A stretch of 64,000 nucleotides of DNA from Pseudomonadota bacterium (GTDB taxonomy: Bacteria; Desulfobacterota; Desulfobacteria; Desulfobacterales; RPRI01). Within the stretch, counting starts at the first letter, position 1, and every line of letters begins with the position of its first letter. The stretch lies in assembly GCA_018817425.1 (NCBI GenBank), contig JAHITX010000060.1, positions 20,848 through 84,847 of the forward strand. Reading direction: 5' to 3'. The position numbers and the translations under genes are program-made. Below, one piece after another: positions 54,670 through 62,085 of this stretch. The notes below the pieces were generated by a model that was not told the DNA's origin, ran no database searches, and worked only from the letters and a program-made list of their open reading frames with translations.

Positions 54670-57327
54670 TTATGAGTTTCTTCTCTTGACAAATTTTTCT
54701 ATTTCTACCGCAAAGAAAACTACAGAAGACAATGCGAGAGTAAACAATAATTCAACAAAGGTTAATGGTTCTGTCTTGAATATCGGGTTTAAGGCCGGAA
54801 CATAGATCGTTGACATTTGAAGGGCAAAAGTCAATACGAATGCACTCAGTAAAGGTTTATTTGATGCCAATCCCTGGCTGAAAATAGACTCGGTTTCCGA
54901 TCTTATTGCAAGCACATGTCCCATCTGGCTCAAGCATAAAACAGTAAACACCATGGTTTGCCAGTGGGCGTGCCCTGTTTTAATAGACCATGCCTGCGTA
55001 AAGATTGAAACAAAGCCCATGAGGAGTCCTACCCAGACGATATGGACGCCAAGACCGTGTGCAAAAATGCTTTCCATAGGGTGCCTGGGCGGTCTTTGCA
55101 TGATCCCTTTTTCGGCAGGCTCTGCCGCAAGGGCAAGACCGGGAAGTCCATCAGTCACGAGGTTTATCCAAAGAATATGAATCGGCAGAAGAGGGATAGG
55201 AAGCCCTAAAAATGGGGCAAGGAATATGGTCCATATCTCGCCGGAATTGCTTGTCATGGTGTATTTTATGAACTTACGGATGTTGTCGAAGATTCGTCTT
55301 CCTGCCTTGACAGCCTTTACTATGGTGGCGAAATTGTCATCAAGCAGTATCATATGTGCCGCTTCTTTTGAGACATCCGTTCCTGTAATTCCCATTGCAA
55401 CACCGATGTCCGCCCTTTTTAATGCCGGAGCATCATTGACCCCGTCACCCGTCATGGCAACAAACTGTCCCTTGTCCTGAAGGGCCTTTACAATCTTCAG
55501 CTTTTGTTCAGGGGCCACTCTGGCATAGACCCTTATATGTTCAACCCTTTCTTCAAAATCCTCCATGGATAACTTTTCAAGTTCTCTGCCGGTAATTACG
55601 GCATCAGAGCCATCTTCTAATATCCCAATCCTCCTTGCTATAGACTGTGCGGTAAGAGGATGGTCGCCCGTTATCATTACAGGCTTTATCCCGGCTGCCT
55701 TGCACATTGAAACAGCTTCTTGTGCTTCTTGCCTCGGTGGGTCAATCAGCCCCGCAAGACCCACGATGGTAAGTTCTGACTCAACATTTTCAGGAACTAA
55801 ACCGTCAGGCAAAGCAGCCCACTTTCTAATGCAAAGACAAAGAACCCTCATGCCATCGGCAGCCATCGCATCGTTAATCTTGTTAATCTCACCAATATCA
55901 ACTGCCGTTACTCCCTTAGATGATAAGACATCAACCGACTTTTCAATTAAAACATCCAGGGCTCCTTTTGTAAAAGAGATGAAAGCAGCTTTATCTTCCG
56001 GTTCCGGACTTGATGCCTGCCATTTATGAAAGGTGGTCATACACTTTCTATCTGAATCAAATGGAATTTCGGCAACGCGGGGGAAATCTTTTTCTAATTC
56101 TTTTTTGTCAAAACCGTTAAGTTTCGCAGCAGTGTATAAAGCAGTTTCAGTGGGATCACCGATAACATTGTTTTCTCCATCCGTTTCGGCATCATTGCTA
56201 AGGGCAAGTCCCGTCATGAAATAACCGGAAACGGATAATTGATCGCTACCACTTTCATTTTGCAAGCCTTCTAACGCACCGGCTCCTGCCGACATACCAT
56301 CAGCGTATATTTTTTCTACGCTCATCTTATTCATAGTCAGGGTTCCGGTTTTATCTGAACAGATGTAGGTCACTGACCCGAGGGTTTCTACAGCGGGTAG
56401 CTTTCTAATGAGGGCATTCTGCTTTACCAGCTTTTTTGCTCCAAGCGCAAGTGAAATGGTTATCACAGCGGGAAGTGCTTCAGGGATTGCGGCAACGGCA
56501 AGAGAAATGGCGGTAAGAAGCATAAGTAAAGGAGCTTCCCCCCGTAGAATGCCTGCTATAAAGACAATAGCGCATATTGCAAGAATGGCAAAGGCGAGTT
56601 TTTTGCCAAAGCTTAAAAGCCTTTTCTGAAGCGGTGTCTTTACTTCTTCCTCATCCTGAAGCATGGTTGCAATTTTGCCGAGCTCAGTATTCATGCCTGT
56701 TGATGTAACAATACCTGTGCCGCGGCCATAAGTAACAAAGGTCCCTTTATATGCCATGTTCTTCCTGTCACCAATCGGAAGATGTTCATCATGCAGAGCT
56801 TCGGTTCGCTTTTCAACCGGGACAGACTCGCCAGTAAGCGCAGCCTCTTCAATCTTTAACTGTGAAGACTCTATCACCCTCATATCGGCAGAAATAATCA
56901 TTCCTGCTTCAAGAATTACAATATCGCCTGGGACAAGGTGTGAGGCCGATATACGCTCGTGCACGCCGTTTCTGATTACGGTTGCAAATGAGGCCGTCAT
57001 TTTCTTCAGGGCCGCCATTGCCTTTTCCGCCCTGTATTCCTGTATGAAGCCAAGAACTGCATTTAAGATAACAATCACAATTATGGCTATGGTATCGGAA
57101 AGATCCCCTATAAACCCCGATATTACGGCGGCGGCAATCAGGATAAGAATCATAAAATCTTTGAACTGATCAAGAAACATCGCAAGAGCGGTTTTCTTCT
57201 CTTTTTCCTTTAACTCATTAGGGCCATATTCTCCAAAGCGTTTCAGCGTCTCTTCTGAAGAAATGCCCTGTGCGGATGATCCAAGTTCGTTAATGACTTC
57301 ATTTATATTCTTCTGATGCCAGTTCAT
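54670..57327 (-). CDS. P-type cation-transporting ATPase (P2A, Ca2+-type)
   Basis: About 885 aa from ATG 57327 (SD AAGGA, 8 nt); an in-frame upstream ATG at 57402 would add 25 residues with no SD. The order is: N-terminal cation-ATPase domain (WHQKNINEVINELGSS), TM1-2, actuator domain with LTGESVPVEK, TM4 with PEALPAVITISLALGAKKL, phosphorylation motif CSDKTGTLTMNK, nucleotide-binding domain, MTGDGVNDAPALKRADIGVAMG hinge, and six C-terminal TM helices. The PEALP motif in TM4 is the same as in SERCA/PMR1-like Ca2+ pumps. It exports Ca2+ (possibly Mn2+) at the expense of ATP. Confidence 0.93.
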   Translation of the reverse strand: MNWHQKNINEVINELGSSAQGISSEETLKRFGEYGPNELKEKEKKTALAMFLDQFKDFMILILIAAAVISGFIGDLSDTIAIIVIVILNAVLGFIQEYRAEKAMAALKKMTASFATVIRNGVHERISASHLVPGDIVILEAGMIISADMRVIESSQLKIEEAALTGESVPVEKRTEALHDEHLPIGDRKNMAYKGTFVTYGRGTGIVTSTGMNTELGKIATMLQDEEEVKTPLQKRLLSFGKKLAFAILAICAIVFIAGILRGEAPLLMLLTAISLAVAAIPEALPAVITISLALGAKKLVKQNALIRKLPAVETLGSVTYICSDKTGTLTMNKMSVEKIYADGMSAGAGALEGLQNESGSDQLSVSGYFMTGLALSNDAETDGENNVIGDPTETALYTAAKLNGFDKKELEKDFPRVAEIPFDSDRKCMTTFHKWQASSPEPEDKAAFISFTKGALDVLIEKSVDVLSSKGVTAVDIGEINKINDAMAADGMRVLCLCIRKWAALPDGLVPENVESELTIVGLAGLIDPPRQEAQEAVSMCKAAGIKPVMITGDHPLTAQSIARRIGILEDGSDAVITGRELEKLSMEDFEERVEHIRVYARVAPEQKLKIVKALQDKGQFVAMTGDGVNDAPALKRADIGVAMGITGTDVSKEAAHMILLDDNFATIVKAVKAGRRIFDNIRKFIKYTMTSNSGEIWTIFLAPFLGLPIPLLPIHILWINLVTDGLPGLALAAEPAEKGIMQRPPRHPMESIFAHGLGVHIVWVGLLMGFVSIFTQAWSIKTGHAHWQTMVFTVLCLSQMGHVLAIRSETESIFSQGLASNKPLLSAFVLTFALQMSTIYVPALNPIFKTEPLTFVELLFTLALSSVVFFAVEIEKFVKRRNS

Positions 57328-57459
57328 TGGTAGTTCCTTAGTCCTTATAGGGTTACGCCCTTTTCTCATATCTATAATGCTCTCTACAATACCTGCAAAC
57401 AATACGCAGAATAACCATACCTAAACAATGGGAATCTCTACTTTCTTATTACTATTCGT

Positions 57460-57740
57460 TTATCTCTTTTGTATATCTCCCACACCTATAAATGGCACTG
57501 CCCCGCCGCCTGTAACCTGCGGGAGGATCCCATTCCATTTATCTATAGCCCTGAGATTGGCCTCTATCTTTCTAAGCTCTATAAGGTCCGGCGAAATATT
57601 TGCCTTTTGCAGTCTCAGGGACTCTGCCTCTGCCTTTGCTGCTGTGATCGTCTGCTCCGCCTCTATCTTTATCCTGTCGAGGTCTCTTTTTGCCTTTAGT
57701 GCGAGCTGTTCTGCTGTCTCCTCTTTTGATTTAAGTTGTT
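57460..57740 (-). pseudogene. C-terminal remnant of a prohibitin/SPFH-type gene
   Basis: Read leftwards from about 57740 this frame gives LKSKEETAEQLALKAKRDLD, then AEAESLRLQKANISPDLIEL and AIDKWNGILPQVTGGGAVPF, ending at TAA 57460. This is the typical coiled-coil plus C-terminus of prohibitin-family (SPFH) proteins, about 93 residues of a usual 260-300. No start codon or N-terminal SPFH domain precedes it; the upstream DNA is the end of a decayed FNT gene. A deletion that joined the two genes is likely. Confidence 0.72.
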
Positions 57741-58450
57741 AATACCCCACAGTCTCTGCTGTTGGGTTTCCTATTATATATAAACCAGTATATCAGCCCT
57801 ACCATTACCAATCCTCCTATAACATTTCCTATTGTTACAGGAAGTAGATTTGCAAAGAAGAAATTATCCCATGTCAGGGCAACATAGTCACCTGCGGTTT
57901 TGCCGATATTTTCCCACAAAAGAGGCTGTGCATAAGATTTTATGAAAATGCCTATGGGAATAAAATACATGTTTGCCACACTGTGCTCAAAACCTGAAGC
58001 TACAAAATCAGTTATTGGAATAATTATGGATAATATTTTATCCGTAGTAGTTTTTGCGCTGAAACACATCCATATGGCAAGACATACCAGAGTGTTACAC
58101 ATAATTCCCAGAAATAAAGCTTCTATAAAGCCAAGATTGCATTTTGCCGTTGCTGTATTTAAAAGCATTAAGTCCGATTGAACCTTTGCCGAACATGAAT
58201 TGATGGGTGAAAAGCATAATTATTGCGGTTAAAATAGAACCTGTAAAATTCCCAAGATAGACTATAGTCCAGTTTCTTAATTACTGTTTTAAAGATATTT
58301 TGCCGCTTGCCAATGCCATAATAATGAGATTGTTGCCTGTAAATAATTCTGCACCGCTTGTAGCTTTTTTAAACACCAGGTTCTTCCGCTTTTTTTGCCA
58401 TCTCTGCCGGAAGCAGCATGTCTATACGGTATTTTATATCCGTATCATAA
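57731..58450 (-). pseudogene. Degraded formate/nitrite transporter (FNT) gene
   Basis: FNT-family sequence is spread over broken frames. The N-terminal part gives MLLPAEMAKKAEEPGV followed by a stop. After a deletion of roughly 50 codons comes SGAELFTGNNLIIMALASGK, an in-frame stop (KISLKQ*), then NWTIVYLGNFTGSILTAII. The intact-looking C-terminal 145 residues include MCNTLVCLAIWMCFSAKTTT and FEHSVANMYFIPIGIFIKSY. The family signature is clear, but the stops and the internal deletion make it non-functional as a full transporter. Confidence 0.78.
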
Positions 58451-58489
58451 GTTATTGCTACTCTGAGAGTTTTCTCTTACTGAACGGCT

Positions 58490-58574
58490 GTTACGGGTTA
58501 CGAAGCATAGATTACAATTTGGGAAACCTGATCCACCCTCCCAAAAATTCGCGACTAATTACATAACCCGTAAC
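58490..58574. repeat. 11-bp inverted repeat pair
   Basis: GTTACGGGTTA at 58490-58500 is matched by TAACCCGTAAC at 58564-58574, 63 bp apart, in otherwise featureless DNA between the FNT remnant and the zinc-ribbon gene. It may be the ends of a small mobile repeat. The stretch 58451-58688 holds nothing else that I can identify. Confidence 0.3.
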
Positions 58575-58688
58575 TGTGATATTTTCCTATAGCAATTTAA
58601 TAACTCAGCTAAAATGACTTCCGTAGATGGTTTTTATGTTTGTATTTGTGAGTTATGCGGGAATGCCGGAAACATATTTTAGCCACAT

Positions 58689-58994
58689 TTACTTCTTAAA
58701 TACGCTGAACAATTTATCCATGCCTGTTTTTTCAAACTTGGAAACCGTTTCCAATTCTCCGGCATCCAGCCAGATTCCGTCACATTCTGAGCATTTATCG
58801 ATCTTGATTGATTTGTAACTAATCTCTAAAAGCTCCATGCCGCATTTGGGGCATCTCATAAAATGAAGTTCTTTAAGTCTTTCTTTATCCTTTCCAGCGA
58901 GTTTTTTGTGTTTTTCGTCTTCAATTTTCTTTTTTCTTTCAAACTCCATTCTGGCAAAATACTCTTCTTCTTTTTCAGTGGGTTTCTGAACCAT
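58689..58994 (-). CDS. TFIIB-type zinc-ribbon protein
   Basis: A 101-aa protein. The N-terminal half is a highly charged helix (KEEEYFARMEFERKKKIEDE). The C-terminal half is a zf-TFIIB ribbon, MRCPKCGMELLEISYKSIKIDKCSECDGIWLDAGELE, with two CxxC pairs to bind zinc. Small proteins of this family are widespread and of unknown function. SD GGGAGG lies before ATG 58994. Monocistronic. Confidence 0.88.
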   Translation of the reverse strand: MVQKPTEKEEEYFARMEFERKKKIEDEKHKKLAGKDKERLKELHFMRCPKCGMELLEISYKSIKIDKCSECDGIWLDAGELETVSKFEKTGMDKLFSVFKK

Positions 58995-59149
58995 GATCGT
59001 TTCCTCCCTTGTTTTTATATGGGGTTTTGTTTTTTATCTTTTTCTAAAAAGTTTATGGCAATTTTATACTAAGAAAGCCTTTGATGTCAAAGCTAATACA
59101 ATTAATATTAGGATAGATTTTTTCCGATGGTAAAAATAAATTGAAGATT

Positions 59150-59169
59150 CCCCGCCGCAAGCAGCGGGG
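59150..59169 (-). terminator. Palindromic hairpin downstream of pal
   Basis: CCCCGCCGCAAGCAGCGGGG starts 11 bp downstream of the pal stop and, read on the minus strand, is followed by AATCTTCAATTTATTTTTA, a T-rich tail. It is the third copy of the dispersed palindrome found at 3306 and 5540, with the shared TTGAAG context. The best placed of the three to act as a terminator. Confidence 0.6.
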
Positions 59170-59179
59170 AATGAAGTTG

Positions 59180-59782
59180 CTATTTCGGTTCAATAACGAA
59201 ATGATCCCTTCTGTTCTTAACCCAGGCATCTTCGTTATGACGAGGATCAAGCGGTTTCTCTTCTCCGTAGCTGTTGATTTTTAAACGTGATGAGGCTATG
59301 CCAAGATTGATGAGAAAAGTTTTTGCACTTTGGGCACGCCTCTCTCCCAGAGCAAGGTTATATTCATTAGTTCCGCGTTCATCACAATGCCCCTCAATTG
59401 TTACAGACACACCTGGATATTTCTCAAGATATACCGCTTTCTTTTTAAGAATATTCTTAGCATTACCGTTAAGAACCGAGCTGTCAAAATCAAAAAGAAC
59501 ATCCTCATTAACAAATTTCATTGCTTCTGTTGTACTCATAGACATTTTTTCATCTAGGGAAGGTCCCTTGGGTTTGATATAAGTCTGCTCATCCGGAAAA
59601 GTTTCAACATCAATATCCGCAGAAGGCTCATCAGTGTTCATTTCTTGTTCAGGTTCAGGTTCATCTTTGACTTCCACGGAATCACTCATTACTGAGCGTT
59701 TACTGCAAGAAACAAAAAATAATAGCCCAGGAATTAAGAATAACAGAACAAAAACAATCAACATTTTATTCTTCATTTTCAA
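59180..59782 (-). CDS. pal: Peptidoglycan-associated lipoprotein (Pal/OmpA-like)
   Basis: A 200-aa protein with a signal peptide and lipobox (LLFFVSC, lipidated Cys at about 26), an acidic linker (about 35-80) and a C-terminal OmpA domain (about 92-200). The OmpA domain contains [20 protein letters not shown], the peptidoglycan-binding segment [24 protein letters not shown] and the conserved Arg in [10 protein letters not shown]. It anchors the outer membrane to peptidoglycan. In many Proteobacteria it sits with tolB/ybgF; here it is alone. Confidence 0.9.
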   Translation of the reverse strand: MKMKNKMLIVFVLLFLIPGLLFFVSCSKRSVMSDSVEVKDEPEPEQEMNTDEPSADIDVETFPDEQTYIKPKGPSLDEKMSMSTTEAMKFVNEDVLFDFDSSVLNGNAKNILKKKAVYLEKYPGVSVTIEGHCDERGTNEYNLALGERRAQSAKTFLINLGIASSRLKINSYGEEKPLDPRHNEDAWVKNRRDHFVIEPK

Positions 59783-59869
59783 TCTCCCTATAGTTATATA
59801 AAATTATTATACACCATAACATCACTTTTTACTTCTATATGCTATTTTCATTATAGAAACGTATTTCTA

Positions 59870-62059
59870 TCAAGCACCAACTTGCACATCCCAAACAGGA
59901 GCAGTGCCCGGAGGAAGAGCATCCTGGCATAACAATGTAGTACAACTCGGGCAATAGAATTCATGATAAACAAGAAATCTATCGGTCTGAAGATAATTCT
60001 TTCCGATTTCGCTTCCTTTGATCTCGGCTTTTAATGCATGATCTTTGTAATTCTGATCATTTCCGCAAAATACATGGCCGCATTTCAAGCACTGGATCTT
60101 CTTGTCTTTGGTTACTTGCAGGTTTTCATGAATTCTTATGATACCTTCTTCAATGGAAGCACAATTTAGCTCGGGAGCTTTACATGTTGTCGCAGCACGC
60201 TCTCTTCTTTTTGCCTTGAGAAGTTCTCTTTGTTTTTCAGTTCCCTCTTTGTTTATGCCTTCATTATTACCTTCAATTATTACACCATATATATCTTTTG
60301 CGTATTCAGGAGATATTATCAGATTAATAATATCGGCTAAAACTCTTTCAGGTTCACGATCCAGAGGATCTCCATAGCCGCCTGCGCCTACTCCGTACAA
60401 ATAGTAAATATCACCCTGGAAAGCAGGTGTTGCGGAAACCATGGTAGGCCATTCTTTTTGATCGCCTCCGGTTGCTTTAATATCTTCAAGACAAGTAATA
60501 GCCTTTCCACTTGCCAGATATGCGTCACTTGTGGTGTTATTGGCAACGTAATTTTTATAAGGAGCCGGCTGATGTCCTCCCCAAAGTCCTGGACCAGCTG
60601 TGGTTTCCTTGTTCCAGCCAAGAATAAGAACCTGAACTCCGGGAGTATTATGAACCTTATAGATAATCTCCATACCTGTGCCGCCGCGGTATTTTCCGGC
60701 GCCGGCTGAATTCATGGCCTGACGTTTTGTAAGATAAATAAAGGGCATGATTGATTCATACATCTCAACATCTCCGGCTATAACTTCAGGTGTTACGGGA
60801 AAGCAACCCGAATCAACACCGTCAAAACCGGAACCGGCGCCCTGACCGCCGCTTAATATATCAAAAAATACCGTCCCCATAACAAGTCCATACTGATTGG
60901 GACCGCCCCAGGCTATAACCGCAGAATTGGGGGGTGAACAGGCATTCTGATCGCCATAATATTCAGGAACTCCTACCATCATTTTCGAAACCAGAGTATT
61001 TAATATAGCGCAAAGCTGTAAAACATGGAAAGCCGACATGCTGACAGGTGCAGGCCAGTTTGCATTTTCTATACTACCTTCAGGAGCTATAATATCTACA
61101 ACGTCCAGAACACCCCTGTTCCACTGCTCTATATAAAACAACCGGGTACATAAAATAGTGTAAACAACACCTCTCACTGATTCGTAAATCATATTTGTAG
61201 GGCCTGGCCTCTGGGGATCGGAACCGGTAAAATCAATAGTAAGTTTGTCTCCTTTTTTGGTCATGGTCGTGACAATTTTAGCCAGATTGTAGTTTTTGCC
61301 GTCATGATCTATATAGGATACATCCCGCCAGACGCCATCGGGAAGTTCTTTCAGTTTGGCCTTGGCATAAGCTCTTGTATCATCGATCATCTGCACAAAT
61401 ATGGACTGCATGTCTTCTTCGCCATATTTTTTAAATAATTTTAATATCCTTTCCTTGCCCACGTTTAAACCTGCAACACGGGCACGGCAATCAAGTGTTA
61501 TTCCTCCCGGATCACGAACGGCTCTTTGAAGAAGCATATATGTATCTTTGCGCTCAACACCTTTATCCATGAGTTTCAAACCGGGAATTCTGATTCCCTC
61601 GTGAAATATTTCCAAGGCGCTCGGGCACATCCCTCCGGGCTCTATAGCTCCTACTTCACCTGTATGAAACAGGGCGGAAAGCCAGCAGATCAACCTGCCT
61701 TCATAATACACAGGGCAAAAACAGGACTGGTCCGGAGCATGCATTCCTCCGATGTACGGGTCGTTAAACATGAAAACATCGCCATCGTTTATGCCGGGAT
61801 TTTCGCTGTACCATTCTATAACTTTTCCAATTTGTTTTTCCACACCGCTTATGTGCAGCAACAAACCGGCTGAACTTACTATCGTCTCACCGTTGGGCTG
61901 ATGCAGACTGAAAAGAACCTCTTTTGCCTCTGTTACCACCACCGAGCCTGAAACCTTCTCCATAGTGGAACGTCCCTCCCACAAGGTCTGCCAGATACTG
62001 TGCTTAATAACCTCATAGGTGATAGGATCTATCTTGAAATCACAACTATCTGTACTCAT
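59870..62059 (-). CDS. Hydantoinase-B/acetone-carboxylase-like subunit with C-terminal zinc module
   Basis: A 729-aa protein. Residues 1 to about 590 are the HyuB/acetone-carboxylase alpha-type domain (FNDPYIGGMHAPDQSCFCPV, FTGSDPQRPGPTNMIYE, GAGKYRGGTGMEIIY, GVGAGGYGDPLDREPERV). The C-terminal 75 residues carry two CxxC pairs (Cys657/660 and Cys703/706; CLKCGHVFC, YCPSC) like the small gamma subunit of acetone carboxylase or ApcB, here fused instead of separate. Together with the preceding HyuA-like gene this suggests an ATP-dependent carboxylase or hydantoinase/oxoprolinase acting on a ketone-like substrate. Substrate specificity is not readable. SD GGAGG before ATG 62059. Confidence 0.87.
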   Translation of the reverse strand: MSTDSCDFKIDPITYEVIKHSIWQTLWEGRSTMEKVSGSVVVTEAKEVLFSLHQPNGETIVSSAGLLLHISGVEKQIGKVIEWYSENPGINDGDVFMFNDPYIGGMHAPDQSCFCPVYYEGRLICWLSALFHTGEVGAIEPGGMCPSALEIFHEGIRIPGLKLMDKGVERKDTYMLLQRAVRDPGGITLDCRARVAGLNVGKERILKLFKKYGEEDMQSIFVQMIDDTRAYAKAKLKELPDGVWRDVSYIDHDGKNYNLAKIVTTMTKKGDKLTIDFTGSDPQRPGPTNMIYESVRGVVYTILCTRLFYIEQWNRGVLDVVDIIAPEGSIENANWPAPVSMSAFHVLQLCAILNTLVSKMMVGVPEYYGDQNACSPPNSAVIAWGGPNQYGLVMGTVFFDILSGGQGAGSGFDGVDSGCFPVTPEVIAGDVEMYESIMPFIYLTKRQAMNSAGAGKYRGGTGMEIIYKVHNTPGVQVLILGWNKETTAGPGLWGGHQPAPYKNYVANNTTSDAYLASGKAITCLEDIKATGGDQKEWPTMVSATPAFQGDIYYLYGVGAGGYGDPLDREPERVLADIINLIISPEYAKDIYGVIIEGNNEGINKEGTEKQRELLKAKRRERAATTCKAPELNCASIEEGIIRIHENLQVTKDKKIQCLKCGHVFCGNDQNYKDHALKAEIKGSEIGKNYLQTDRFLVYHEFYCPSCTTLLCQDALPPGTAPVWDVQVGA

Positions 62060-62085
62060 ATATATTCCTCCTCTACGGTCAAAAA

